DNA of 64,000 nt from Lasioglossum baleicum (taxonomy: Eukaryota; Arthropoda; Insecta; Hymenoptera; Halictidae): contig NW_027469125.1 of the NCBI RefSeq assembly GCF_051020765.1, positions 496,001 to 560,000 on the forward strand, written 5' to 3'. Both the position numbers and the translations under genes were made by a program. The notes under the pieces were generated by a model, which made no database searches, was not told the DNA's origin, and saw only the letters and a list, made by a program, of their open reading frames with translations. This document shows, in pieces, positions 21,557 through 32,839 of this stretch. Each line of letters opens with the position of its first letter. Within the stretch, counting starts at the first letter, position 1.

Positions 21557-22632
21557 CACGGTTCAACAAATTTCCACTTTTTTTTGTATTTCGATTCCCA
21601 CTATGCGATTCTTATAGAGTTTTTCGCGTGGATTCTGAATCTGGCCTTAATTTTTCTCCTAGACGTACAGTTTTTGAGAAAATTGAGTTTTTAAAAAAGA
21701 CATATTTTTCAACTTTGAACAAATATTGTGATGTTATTATAAAAGATATTGAATTGTTCTTTACAGCAACAGATTCTGTAGACTTTCCCGAATACAGTCA
21801 TATCCAATATTAATACATTATGATTGTTTAAACACGTTTAAACAATCATTAAAGACGGAGAGACACCACTTTTGCACCAATTTTTGCGGATATTTTTAAA
21901 TATATCTAAAAAAATAAGGCTTGAGCGGAAAATCGAACTATACCACGCGATGGAGCTGCCTTTCATCTTGAGGAACCACCCTTTCAAGTTTGCGTAGTCG
22001 ACGTTTTTTTCGAACCAGAAAGCAAAATACATATCTTCACTCGGGAAGAGTTGCCGCCAGTGGTGCTCACCACTAGAACGGGCGTTCGCCGCGCCGCGCC
22101 GCGTCGTATCCCGTGGAACACCTGTTCTAGTGGTAAGCGCCACTGGCGGTTACTCTTGTCGAGCGAAGATATTTTGCTTTCTGGTTCGAAAAAACGTCGA
22201 CCACGTAAACTTGAAAGGGTGGTCCCTCAAGATAAAAGTCTGCTCTACCGCGTGGTATAGTTCAATTTACCGCTCGACCCTTATTTTTTGAGATAAATTG
22301 AAAAATATCCTCAAAAATTGGTGCAAAAGTGGCGTCTCTCCGTCTTTAATCATTGTTTAAACATGTTTAAACAATCATAATGTATTAATATTGGATATGA
22401 CTGTATTCGGGAAAGTCTACAGAATCTTTTGCTGTAAAGAACAATTCAATATCTTTTATAATAACATCACAATATTTGTTCAAAGTTGAAAAGTATGTCT
22501 TTTTTTAAAACTCCATTTTCTCAAAAACTGGACGTATAGGAAAAAAATTAAAACCAGATTCGGAATCAGCGCAAAAAACTCTATAAGAAGGACCCAACAG
22601 TATATTGAAATCAAATTTGGTGTTGGACAGTG
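21557..22632. mobile_element. CACTG-type foldback element, copy 1
   Basis: Long inverted arms end in CACGGTTCAACA (left, mutated) and TGTTGGACAGTG (right). The GC-rich apex near 22045-22150 contains GTGGTGCTCACCACTAGAAC. Other copies are at 27258-28631, 47706-48782 and a half copy near 53097-53581. No real gene is present. It lies in the loop of the 5753-23026 element. Confidence 0.85.
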
Positions 22633-23034
22633 TAATCAATCAAAGCCCAAATCAAACATAGTAATGGTACGTACAACATTTATGCGGTAAGCCACCAATA
22701 CGTATTACTTATTATACATATACCATACATAGAACCGAACTATAGCCGATACAGAATACAGAACCAAAAAATATCAGTTGCAGAACTGCAAAACCGATAT
22801 GAGACCGATACGGGACATATTATAGGTTCGGACGGTTCAGAAGTCTGAAGAACCGGAACCGAAACCGAAATCCAGAACCGAAAACTAACAGTTAAAGAAC
22901 CGTTATAATATCGGTTCTCAGGAACCGTAACCGTAACCGATATTCTCATAACTGTTATAAAATTTTTTCGGTTCTCATAACTGTTTCAAGAACCGGAATC
23001 GATATCATAACTGTTTTCAACCCCTGCATTTGAC

Positions 23035-23449
23035 CACCAAATCCGGGTATAGATTTTTCCAAAGTGATTCACTATTTTCAAATCGCCACCCTCTTCAAGG
23101 GAGGAAAATTTTATGTTTTAATTTAGGGAAATTTCAAGTTTAAATCGAAGTAAACGTAAAAAAAGAATTTGTTTACATTTTTTCAGGCAAATTATTTTAT
23201 AATAGCCCAATCCTTTACGAATAAAACAAAAAACGATGTAGCTCAGTCGGACAAACAGTTCCCGAGATAAAAATTCGTTAGTGATGCCCGTTCTCGCCAA
23301 AATGGGCAAAAATTGCAAATTTCGAAGGCCTGTCATTGCTAAAAAAATTCGTAACGGACAAAAGGATGACTTAACCCCCCCCCCCCTAATTTCGAACGAA
23401 AATCGACGAGGGTGACGTCAAAAAGTGATTGATTTCGCATGGAATGACT
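23035..23449. repeat. Right remainder of the outer foldback element
   Basis: Sequence between the outer CATTTGAC duplication and the USP1 acceptor. Its end GCATGGAATGAC is the inverted partner of the 3809 terminus. The 12-C run near 23378 and AT-rich text contain no gene. Confidence 0.5.
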
Positions 23450-23499
23450 ATCTCTCTATTAGATTAATACTGTATAAGCATAAGAGTACATATTTCTAG

Positions 23500-23692
23500 A
23501 TGAAGACGCTGAGTCAATGGATAGCAGCGAAGTGTACAAACGTGCAGTAGTTACCAGCGAACTTCTCTGGGGTAGAGATAAGTATTGGTGTGCTCGATGT
23601 CTTCGATACAATGAAGCTAGACGAGCAGTTTGCTTTCCGTCGTTACCAAGGCTACTCATATTGCAGTTGAAACGATTTTCTACTGCGGCAGG
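23500..23692 (+). CDS. USP1: USP1-type deubiquitinase, penultimate visible exon
   Basis: This 193 bp exon is bounded by a TTTCTAG acceptor and a GTGAGA donor. Joined to the phase 1 end of the 3275-3786 exon it continues the open frame: EDAESMDSSEVYKR, then LLWGRDKYWCARC, which supplies the second CxxC of the zinc-binding fingers, and LPRLLILQLKRFS, the conserved USP strand ending in LKRF. The distance to the previous exon is 19.7 kb, almost all transposon. If the intron is still removed correctly the protein is intact in this region. Confidence 0.88.
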
Positions 23693-24202
23693 GTGAGATA
23701 ACATTTCTTGTTCTGTACAAGGTGTTCTGCTGAGAACAAAGGGTCCAGCAAGATAAGCATTATCAGTGGCCCCACTACATTTTTTATCGAAATCGTGTGC
23801 AGAACAATGCTTTAAGATTGAAAGATAATCCCCCAAAATTTGAAGTCGCTAACCCGTAAAATTAAATTGGATTGCTGAGAATTGAATTTGAATGTAGATT
23901 TAAATATAATGAGATTGAAAGTTGAATTTCGATTTAAATTGGGTTGCTGACAGTTGAATTTGAATCTACATATATGATGGAAATTTTTTGATAATACTCA
24001 AAATTGACAATTGAAAAATTGACTAAAAGACAAAGTCCCAAAGTCAAAAATTGTGTTCCTTCCATTTCCCTCTACACCCCCCTTTTGAGAATTCATTGAC
24101 TGGACTAATTGCCGAACACCCTCTACACAGAACGCTAGACGCTAGACACATGTCGAAAGAAACTTTTGGGACAACCTAATAAAAATATCTCTGATTTTCC
24201 AG

Positions 24203-24758
24203 ATCAATGGAGAAAATAAACAACCACATGCCAACGCCGTTGACCCTGCAATGTTTCTGCGAAGAGTGCAACAACGATCAAACCCGTGCTACAGGTGGTA
24301 GGTCAGAGTCTCGACACGTGTACAAACTTTACTCCGTAATAATGCACCAGGGTGCCACAATGACAGCTGGTCACTACATCGCTTACACGCGGCTACCGGA
24401 CGAGTCTGCGTTTACAGAGTACTTCCAATGCAACAGGGACAGTAAGAGGCAAGCTTCCAGTCATAGCAGTAGCAGCACGAACACGAATACATTGTCATCG
24501 GACAAAGCATCTGGAATATTGAAATACTTCAGAAGTAAACCGAGTGCTAGCGAGTCTAAGGAGCAGTTATTTAGGGTCGGTTGTCGCAGCATGGATTGTT
24601 GCGGCGTTAGGCGTCATAAATATCCTAGTACTTGGTTGGAATGCGATGATGAGGCGGTGCATGTGATACCCTTGAGAGAGTTGGAAGGGAAATTAGCGCC
24701 CAATCCGCGAAACTCCGCGACTCCTTATCTCTTGTTCTATGTGAGATCTATGGCATAA
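24203..24758 (+). CDS. USP1: USP1-type deubiquitinase, terminal coding exon
   Basis: The acceptor TTTTCCAG is followed by 185 codons and a TAA stop at 24756-24758. The catalytic histidine box is GATMTAGHYIAYTR. The last catalytic position is probably in STWLECDDEAVHVI, matching the W...DD..V pattern of the USP fold. The C-terminus is ATPYLLFYVRSMA, which matches the usual PYLLFY ending. A serine/lysine-rich linker lies between the His and Asp boxes. All three visible exons join without frameshift or stop, so this is the only host gene here that looks functional. Confidence 0.9.
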
Positions 24759-24847
24759 GATCCTTCGAACGCAGCGATGAGTAGACAGCGGATGAATTTA
24801 ATTAAATTAAATACTGTTACATTATTTTCAACCAACCTATCAAACAT
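24759..24847 (+). promoter_or_regulatory. USP1 3' UTR, first part, with ATTAAA
   Basis: It follows the stop codon and contains the variant polyadenylation hexamer ATTAAA at 24801-24806. A canonical AATAAA at 25882-25887 would have been about 15 bp beyond this stretch before the transposon at 24848-25866 inserted. Confidence 0.5.
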
Positions 24848-25090
24848 TAGGGTGGCTCTTATTTACACTTGTCAAAAATTTTTGTCAAAATTTCTATGAT
24901 GGCACCCCCTAGAGTTGTTTCAAATAATTAGAAAACCGTTTGTTTTACGAAAAAAGTAATAAGACGTAAAAGACGCAGCCTCTCCAGATCTACAGGTTTT
25001 GTTATAACATATTTTTCGACGCGGTAAATAGTTTCGAAGATATTCGAGAAAAACGATTTTATGAGCATTAAATTAGTTATTTGAATGTTT

Positions 25091-25730
25091 TAAGGTTCTT
25101 GCTCACTAGACCGCACCGCACCAGCACTTTCAGTGGCGCTCACCACTAGAATGGTCTGGGTTAGGTCGTCCGACGGGTTATGGCGCGGCGAACAGCCGCG
25201 CCAGTGGCGAACGCCAGTGAAAGTGCTGGTGTCAGCAATGATGCCAGGTCCGTGATACCGTGGTACTAAACCATACCCCCACTATGACCTACTGTTGCCC
25301 CTACTTTCCTTTTCCAACGCGCTCGCGCGCTACACTCACCAGCGTACCATGTGACATAGTAGAGGTACGCTGGTGCGTGTAGCGCGCGAGCGCGTTGGAG
25401 AAGGAAAGTAGGGGCAACGGTAGGTCATAGTGGGGGCTGGTGGGGCTATGGTTTAATACCACGGTACCGCGATTCTGGCATCAGTGGGTGCCAGTGTAGC
25501 CAGATGAGGGGAGTCACGGTGAAATGATGTACCCCCTCTTTGATGACGGGGAATGAGTGGGGCGAATGGGAGACACGTTGCACGTGCGCGAGGAGACCGT
25601 GGAGTTTGCGCCTGCGCACGGTGCTGGAATGGAATAGTGGAAGGGGTAGGAGGAGAGTACATGAGCGCCGTTCGGCGCTCATTCTGGCTTCACTGACTGG
25701 TGCGGTGCGGTCTAGTGGGCAAGGACCTTA
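25091..25730. mobile_element. 0.64 kb TIR element nested in the previous one
   Basis: TIRs of about 30 bp (TAAGGTTCTTGCTCACTAGA and its complement at 25700-25730). The GC-rich section near 25130-25190 includes CAGTGGCGCTCACCACTAGA, shared with the CACTG foldback apex. Confidence 0.8.
25225..25488. repeat. Innermost foldback with GC-rich arms
   Basis: Arms at about 25239-25347 and 25364-25480 are reverse complements (for example GCGCTCGCGCGCTACACTCA). A fragment of the same sequence (GGTACGCTGGTGAGTGTAGC) lies at about 58743, just before the Gypsy LTR. Confidence 0.8.
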
Positions 25731-25964
25731 GTCCACACATTTGGGGCACGTTTTCCCGTTATCCGATCGAGCTCAAACTTTGCACACATTTTTTTAAATT
25801 ATGCGGAACAACTTTTTGGGAGGTGCAATCAAAGAAATTCAAAAGTCGAAAACAAAAGCCACCCTAATCAAACATATTAAGAATAAAAGTTAATTTCTAT
25901 TTCACTCCATTTCGTTGACAGTCAGGTAGAACATTTTTATTTTGCATAAAGATCTGCTGTCTAG

Positions 25965-26790
25965 TGACGAGCAACTCGCGGACTGCAGTGGGCCAAAAGC
26001 TGAAACCTAATAAACTACGCGCGGTCCGCAACGAATGCAATATTAACCCCTTGCCGTATTCGTATTTTATCGAGTCACAACTCGTCACGAAGAATTTAAA
26101 CGAAGTCTAACAAATATGAATGTTACGCATTTCTTTTTAAATGAAATAAAATTTTATTCAGTAGTAATCAATGTTTAAGTTTAAGCATTCAAATAAATGT
26201 AGCCAGAAAATTTTCTCTTCTCTTCTACATTTCTGGATATAAAGACGTTTTAATCACTGTAACTGTGAAGAAAACGATACAGCAACGGGTTAAATACTTT
26301 GTTGCGTCGCCAGCTCCAATTACAGTTTGTGTTCAAGCTACAATTTCCTAGTGCTTCTTTAACAAATTTATTGCTTTAAAGGGTAGACTCTCGTTTCCAG
26401 GATTGCAAGAGTACGAGATGCGCCTTCTCATTTCTCGATAATGCATGCGATGGGGGTTTTCAGTAGTCAAAAGCGCTAGATAAATATTCAACCTAGGCCA
26501 CAATCGTAGTTTGCATTATTCGGCAGTATGTAGCTGTTGCTTTATGCAAATAGATACATACGCAGCCGTAAGCTTCCGCGAATAATGCAAATTACTTAAA
26601 TTATTTATATTTGGGAGTTTTATAGCGTTGTCAGTTTATAGGGGAAAAATTGTTTCAATACATTAAATTTGAAACATTGACTTTTGGCCACAAAACGCGG
26701 GCCTGGCCAACTGTGTACTGCGCGCCGCGCCGCGCCCGATCCCGGCAGTATGCAACAGGACCGAATGTGGCCCGCGAGCCGCCAGTTGCT
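25965..26790. repeat. Remnant of a hAT-like repeat
   Basis: The ends TAGTGACGAGCAACTCGCGG and the complement of AGCGACGAGCAACTGGCGG face inward. A related end is at 53025-53060 (GTGATGAGCAACCCCCGCGG). A segment at 26395-26590 resembles the core of the 9278-9865 element. No duplication and no gene were found. Confidence 0.45.
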
Positions 26791-27257
26791 CGTCGCTGTT
26801 CTAACGTATAAACAAAGCATTAAGAGTAAAGTATCATTAGACCTCTGTTTTCTCACTAATGACTGCTCCTGTGATGTCACACACATTCCAAATTACCTTG
26901 TACGTACTCTATCGGGCTTAGAGTGTGTATAATTTCTTAGGGAATAAACTAAGTATTGCAATCACATTTAAAACTTTGAATTCGGTAGTTAAGTGATAAG
27001 CAATAAACTCGTGGAATCTAAATGACAATGCTACTCAAGTTCTAGCTATCGAATACCATCAAATGTCAATTTGTATTTAGACGATTAATGTTAGTTGGTA
27101 CGTGGAGTATTTTATCTTTAAGTTATTTCTGTAAAAATAAAAAAGTGTATTCTTCATTTAATCATCTTGTTATTCATAGTTCGTAGACATTCTTGAAACT
27201 TAGTAAAAGTGTGAGTACGGTTGTGCGCAACGATTTTGGGAACTTAAACTATAATTA
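26791..27257. other. AT-rich stretch without recognised features
   Basis: I see no coding pattern, splice-bounded exon or repeat structure in this stretch. Confidence 0.5.
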
Positions 27258-28631
27258 CACTGTCCAACAAATTTCAACTTTTTTTGTGATTTCAATATAG
27301 TGTCGGGTCCTTCTTGTAGAGTTGTTCGCGTGGATTCTGAATCTGGTTTTAATTTTTTCCTATACGTCCAGTTTTTGAGAAAATGGAGTTTTAAAAAAAG
27401 ACATATTTTTCAACTTTAAACAAATATTGCGATGTTATTATAAAAGATATTGAATTGTTGTTTACAGCAAAAGATTCTGTAGACTTTCCCGAATACAGTG
27501 ATATCCAATATTAATACATTATGATTGTTTAAACATGTTTAAACAATGATTAAAGACGGAGATGCACCACTTTTGCACCAATTTGTGCGGATATTTTCGA
27601 ATTTATCTCAAAAGATAAGGGTCCAGCGAAAAATTGAACTATACCACGCGAAAGAGCAGACTTTTATCTTGAGAAACCCCCCTGTGAAGTTTGCATGGTC
27701 GACGTTTTTACCGATCCAGAAAGCAAAATATCTTCGCCCGACATGCGTTGACGCCAGTGGTGCTCTTCATTTATAGTATTTTAGTTGTTGTGTATATAAT
27801 ATATGTATTTTAGTAGTGTATTATATCTGAATAGTGTACACATATATATTAGCATTGTAAATAGTGTAATAGTGTAGTGTGTGAATAAATTATTTTTTTG
27901 TTACAAAAGGTATTTTTTGTATTAAATATACTATACACGAGAGACTAACATTAAAAAATACATAAAATAATTTATACAGAATAAATATACTAATAAATAA
28001 TAAATAACAATAATATAACATTTAATAAAATATTACATATAAGTAAGCTGATATAATTGCGCGTTTATAGCCACGCGCCGTTTCACCGCAGCGCGCCGCG
28101 CCGTATCCCGACGAACGACCGCGCTAGTGGAAGAGCACCACTGGCGTCAACGCATGTCGGGCGAAGATATTTTGCTTTCTGGTTCGGTAAAAACGTCGAC
28201 CATGCAAACTTCACAGGGGGGTTTCTCAAGATAAAAGTCTGCTCTTTCGCGTGGTATAGTTCAATTTTTCGCTGGACCCTTATTTTTTGAGATAAATTCG
28301 AAAATATCCGCAAAAATTGGTGCAAAAGTGGTGCATCTCCGTCTTTAATCATTGTTTAAACATGTTTAAACAATCATAATGTATTAATATTGGATATCAC
28401 TGTATTCGGGAAAGTCTACAGAATCTTTTGCTGTAAAGAACAATTCAATATCTTTTATAATAACATCGCAATATTTGTTTAAAGTTGAAAAATATGTCTT
28501 TTTTTAAAACTCCATTTTCTCAAAAACTGGACGTATAGGAAAAAAATTAAAACCAGATTCGGAATCAGCGCAAAAAACTCTATAAGAAGGACCCAACAGT
28601 ATTTTGAAATCAAATTTGGTGTTGGACAGTG
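27258..28631. mobile_element. CACTG-type foldback element, copy 2, with 3-bp TSD
   Basis: The termini CACTGTCCAACA and TGTTGGACAGTG are flanked by TTA (27255-27257, 28632-28634). The arms match copies 1 and 3 closely. Its GC-rich apex is interrupted by about 260 bp of AT-rich sequence (27775-28045). CACT(A/G) ends with a 3-bp duplication fit the CMC/EnSpm superfamily; TTA as target also fits PIF/Harbinger. Confidence 0.88.
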
Positions 28632-28963
28632 TTATCATCATTATAAGCTTTCAATGCTCATACTATTCAGAATATGTATTATATAATTTTAATTTATAAA
28701 TATTTGGAAATGATGAACAAAGACATGATATTAAGTCATTCGTCTATTCTTTTTATATTTTATTCGACATTATTAAATTAAACATATTTTTCTTTACCTC
28801 AGTTTTCGTATTATTATTTCCTTTGTGATATTTTCTTTCAATTCTAGTTCCTTTCTAGTTACAATCCCGCGCATGCGCAAGAAATTTTGCACCTGTAGCG
28901 TGACCATGAAGAAAGAGAGCGTGACCACACGTGACCCGTTGATCATGTAAACATTGTAATGAT
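28632..28963. other. AT-rich intergenic stretch
   Basis: No gene or repeat recognised. Confidence 0.4.
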
Positions 28964-29102
28964 TGTATAAGATACGAGACATCTCCCTCATACACTATAC
29001 GCGAGCGCGCCACGCGAAACCGCGAAGTGCTACTTCCCGCGGCGGCCGCGAGGTGGCTACCGCGACGCCGCGGATTCTCGCTAGTAAATAGGTCGCGACA
29101 GG
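28964..29102 (+). repeat. Truncated 5' LTR fragment
   Basis: It begins TGTATAAGATACGAGACATC and matches the first 139 bp of the 3' LTR at 29611 with few differences. It then joins abruptly to internal sequence, implying a large internal deletion. Confidence 0.7.
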
Positions 29103-29117
29103 AACGCCAAACGACCG

Positions 29118-29549
29118 ATGGAGGCCAGGACGAAGCCCAGCCCAACAGGCAGCCAAGCAGGAGGGCCAACACCGGTACGCGGTCCACCAGCCAAGGTGCG
29201 ACCCCCGCGACCGAGACCACTGGACGAAGTGGCACCAGCAGGCCCATCCGTCACCGTGGAAGGCTACGTCGCGCAAAAAGCGACGACACTAGAGAAGATG
29301 GAGGAGACAGCGCGGAGGAGACAAGAGTCTGGCAGCTCTCAGAAGTCGGCACAATCTCCGGCACCACCAGCCATGACGTCCGTACCACAGTTCAGTGTGG
29401 AGGACGAAATGCGGGCCCTGGACGAACTGCTGGCCAACCTCGACCAGTCGAGAGCGATACAGCAGCCACTACCGCCATCACCACCGACCCAGATGGAGGT
29501 CGAAACAATCCGGGCACCGACGGAGAAGGTTAAGTTAGTTATAAATTAG
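29118..29549 (+). pseudogene. Proline-rich internal ORF of a deleted LTR element
   Basis: 144 codons, rich in Pro, Ser, Gln and Glu, with a short helix-like stretch VEDEMRALDELLANLDQSR near residue 95. It sits between the LTR fragment and the polypurine tract, so it is probably the 3'-most remaining coding part of the retroelement. I cannot assign a domain. An overlapping ORF in another frame (29027-29533) is Arg-rich and judged a shadow. Confidence 0.4.
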
Positions 29550-29610
29550 GTTAAGTCGACAGACCGTCAATACAGCAGGTAGAAGTCTCGCGCCTCGAAG
29601 TAGGAGGGGA

Positions 29611-30545
29611 TGTATAAGACACGAGACATCTCCCTCATACACTATACGCGAGCGCGCCACGCGAAACCGCGAAGCGCTACTTCCCGCGGCGGCCGCGAGG
29701 TGGCTACCGCGACGCCGCGGATTCTCGCTAGTGAATAGATCGCGACAGGCGTATAAGTAGGGCGACGGAGGCCGCATCAAATCAGTTCGAGCTACGATCT
29801 GGCTATTAGAGAGGATTTTCGAATGCTACGACTGTATCCCGAGCTGTCCCAACCTTTTCCTGCGTACCACGCCAAGGCCCCAAGTGTCATACAACACGGG
29901 GAGACCCTTCCTGCGAGAGACGTAAATCTCCGTCGTCCGAAGTGGCTCGCACCACCGGGCATCCTCGACCCAAGTGTCACACGGCACGGGACTCTTCGCC
30001 TCAAGTGTCACGCGGCACGAGGAATCCCTAAAACGCTCAGGCGGCACAAACTGCGAGCATCTCGTTCCTGACTACCTGCACCATGCGAAGCATTGTAAGG
30101 CCATAAAATGGTCACTGCGGTAACCGCGCTGCGTCGAGATCGTTAGGGAGCCGTCGAGGCACTGTCGCCCGCGTTTATACCGATGCATTGTCGAATACAC
30201 TGTCTCATGTACTACCCGCTCTATTGTTCGCCGTCATACGATTTCCGCCGTTAACTTCAAGTTGCGTTCGATCATCCGCTCCGCGTTTCACTGCCTTCGC
30301 GTTCATCTTGCGCCGCGTTCACTTTGCGTTCCGGTTATTTCGCGTCGTTCTGCGTTCTCATCGTATCACGTTTCGTTCATTTCGCGTCCGCAACTTTATG
30401 TATAACTTGCGATAGCCCTACGTTTTATATCCACGTCACCGACCGACGTACATGCTGTGATGAAGGACCTCGGTCCATAATAAAGAGATCTGTTTAACCC
30501 GTATCTGCGTTGTTCATTCGTGGCTCAGAAAAACCCTGGACAGCC
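29611..30545 (+). repeat. 3' LTR with polypurine tract, TATA box and polyA signal
   Basis: A purine tract (29597-29610) directly precedes TGTATAAGACACGAGACATC. A TATAAGTA box (29752) is followed 30 bp later by an arthropod initiator TCAGTT (29782). AATAAA lies at 30479-30484. Three copies of an AAGTGTCA(C/T)...CACG motif occur at about 29879, 29970 and 30002. The right boundary is uncertain and no target duplication was found. Confidence 0.6.
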
Positions 30546-31066
30546 GAGTGAGCTGGCACATTCTCCCTACGTTCGAATGTAGCTAAAATATTTAACAAAA
30601 TACCACAATAGCAACTAACGGTTATTATGGAATAAGGAAAAATATCGATATAACTTGTAAATTAATAACAATAATAGTGAAAACAATAATAATATTATTA
30701 GTAGTAGGAAATGGTTATAGCAATATTTATTACATATATATAAAAATAGATATTATTGTATCGAATATAAAACATGTGCGAACTAGTAGGGAAAGTAAAT
30801 ATAGTAAATAATAATATAATCATAATGCTAACTATATAAATGAAAGGGATAAGTTCGACCACATTGAATAGTATTGATGTTCAGAATTGATGCGATAGAA
30901 TTGGATGGGATTCAGGCGCACTTAACACAACAAACTGTATTTTAATCAACAAAATAATCACTTTCAACAATTAACAGCAGAATGAAACAATGAATATAAC
31001 AGTCAATGTGAAATGTAAATAGAGCGTGTAGATACAATGTGTTCGTGTTCGCGTCTCGTCGTTCAC
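30546..31066. other. AT-rich stretch, no recognised feature
   Basis: AT-rich with many ATA/TAAT words. No coding pattern and no clear boundary with the Gypsy remnant that follows. Confidence 0.4.
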
Positions 31067-31702
31067 TCACTCTCCAGAGCGAGCGTTAGCTCCTCGCGGC
31101 TCCGCGCGGGGTGGGGTGGTTCGCCCGCGATTCCGGAACAATTGATCATTATTGTGTAATTCATGGATGGAGAATCTCTCTTGTTCAAGTAAGTCATTAC
31201 TGATAGCAGAAGTTAACTCGTAGTTAGCTGGAATAAAATGAACTATACGATCTCTTCTTAGAGACAGGAACTCTGTATTGTAGGTAAAACATGGGGAAGC
31301 TAAGGTGTATAATTTGTTGGTGTCGAAATCTTGGATAGGGATCTGCAGATCTTGGTTGGATTTGTCATGCTCTTTCGAACAAGGATTTGCGTCAATTGGG
31401 TTGCGACTTGAGTCGATCGTGTCCCATAAATAACTTCCCTCGATGCGTGCACTGCAGCCTGTCCATGGAGACGGTTCTGGGAATTTGCGCGCAGAACTGG
31501 AACTACCGACATAGCGTACAGGCGAGGTTTCCCTCGTTGCAAGTACGGGTTTCATCATCGCTTCTCGTTTTCCATCGTTGCGAGTGCGGAGTAGGAATAT
31601 TCTGAAAACGACGGGGATCGTAGACAACCCGACACTGGATCCAGAAACACTTCCTCCCCTTTTCACTCTTTTATTGAAAGATGTGAGAACGGAGGACTTC
31701 AC
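31067..31702 (-). pseudogene. Possible pol linker of a decayed Gypsy element (minus strand)
   Basis: A 212-codon open frame with a central part containing FLSLRRDRIVHFIPANYELT. The wording resembles the region between RNase H and integrase in env-type Gypsy elements, and its position downstream of the RNase H end (32157-32600) agrees. The N-terminal part looks random. The connection is an inference. Confidence 0.35.
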
Positions 31703-31742
31703 AGCCGGCTCTGGCAGCGGTCATTCGTCCCAAGCTCTCGTC

Positions 31743-31933
31743 TCCCCAGGGGGGGAGCCAGGGGGCCAAGTCCCCCACCAAGAAAAAAATGTTCAGCTTC
31801 CAAAATTAAAATCGCGGAATAGCCCTGGGTACCGATGATAGATATTTTGGCTTAAAAAAAAGGTCATCACGCAAAACCTAGGGCTGGGTTCAACTCGCCC
31901 CCCCCCCAAGATTACATCCTGGGTGCGCCACTG
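31743..31933. mobile_element. About 190 bp MITE (CAGTGGCG termini)
   Basis: The right end is the complement of CAGTGGCGCACCCAGGATG. The left end CAGGGGGGGAGCCAGGGGG is a degraded version of the same terminus. C/G homopolymers lie next to both ends. It interrupts the Gypsy remnant. Confidence 0.5.
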
Positions 31934-32156
31934 ATTGGGCCACATGCACGGAGTAGGGTGTCAGACTCACGACTGCTTTAAAAACAAGTTTCACGAGCCG
32001 GTCCACATCCCGTAAAACACATTTCCATAAAATGTTGCGTGTGCTCTGGCCGTAGGTGATCCCCGTTCTCGTCCCACGCTCGTCTGCGCGCACTATTGGG
32101 CCACACAGAGGGTAGGGTGTCGTCGGGAATAATCGCACATAGGCTTTATGCGAGCG

Positions 32157-32600
32157 TCACGGACGATTTCCCTCGTTGCAGGGAGAAAGGGTCCTCACTT
32201 TACTCCCTGGGACACGATTTACAGTCTCGTCATGTTTGATGGTTATGCAAACGTTGTAGGATTTTAGGGTAGTTCCCTCAAGTGTTTGGGTGTAGAATGC
32301 GGATTTGTTGTTCGACTGGGCTAGATTTCCTTTCTCATCCGCCGGTTTCTCGCTAGCAAAGAAACAGGCGACTATAGAAGCTTCACATTTGGAACATTGA
32401 GGTATTTTACTAGGATTGCCGCTCACTTCGAAATCAGTAACCGATGTCTTGTTTGCGCAGACAAGCACCTTTTCCTGACGTCTCGAGTGACAATTCCTTT
32501 CGAGCTCTACTGGGGTTTGTTGCAAAACCTCATCAGGAATGTTACGAGAGAGAGCATTAGCGTTAGAATTTATACGTCCCGGCTTGTATACTATAATCAT
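32157..32600 (-). pseudogene. Gypsy pol: end of RNase H and downstream linker
   Basis: It begins with YKPGRINSNANALSRN, the conserved end of Ty3/Gypsy RNase H. Just upstream in another frame is LMRWRIKLNEYD, also typical. About 120 further codons stay open. Reverse transcriptase and most of RNase H are missing between here and the protease, so the element has a large internal deletion. Confidence 0.75.
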
Positions 32601-32839
32601 ATTCGTTTAATTTGATTCTCCATCGCATCAATTTAGTGATTGGATGTTTGGCGCGTTTCGCGAAATTTTTAATAAGTCTACGGTACTACCTAATAAATCC
32701 TGGAACGATTTATTTGCTTTTCAATTTGAGATAACTAGAGAGCTTTGCCGTCCATACCTGGATTACCGATCCAAGCTGAACGAGCTAATGAGGGTTGGAC
32801 TTCAAAACCTTTCAATTCGACCGTCAGTAAAGTAATATT

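Larger units (their letters stand above)
5753..23026. mobile_element. hAT-like foldback element with perfect 8-bp TSD, hosting nested elements
   Basis: The ends are CAGGGGTTGAAACGGTTCTG and its inverted counterpart ending TTTTCAACCCCTG, flanked by CATTTGAC on both sides. Without the inner insertion the element is about 2.2 kb: a left arm (5753-5810 plus 20874 to about 21125) mirrors a right arm (about 22735-23026). The arms are rich in CGGTTC/CGGTTA words. The loop carries a CACTG foldback (21557-22632). A fragment of the same family lies at 52463-52700. No transposase gene is visible. The CAG terminus and 8-bp duplication suggest the hAT superfamily. Confidence 0.8.
24848..25866. mobile_element. 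1.0 kb TIR element with perfect 9-bp TSD
   Basis: The termini TAGGGTGGCT and AGCCACCCTA are flanked by ATCAAACAT on both sides (24839-24847, 25867-25875). It has no gene. It hosts two further nested foldbacks (25091-25730 and, inside that, about 25225-25488). A 9-bp duplication fits MULE-like or Merlin-like elements. Confidence 0.88.

Noticed and set aside
29027..29533. 168-codon Arg-rich frame overlapping the 29118 ORF
   Set aside because: It starts inside the LTR fragment and is dominated by Arg/Thr/Gly from GC-rich codons read out of frame.
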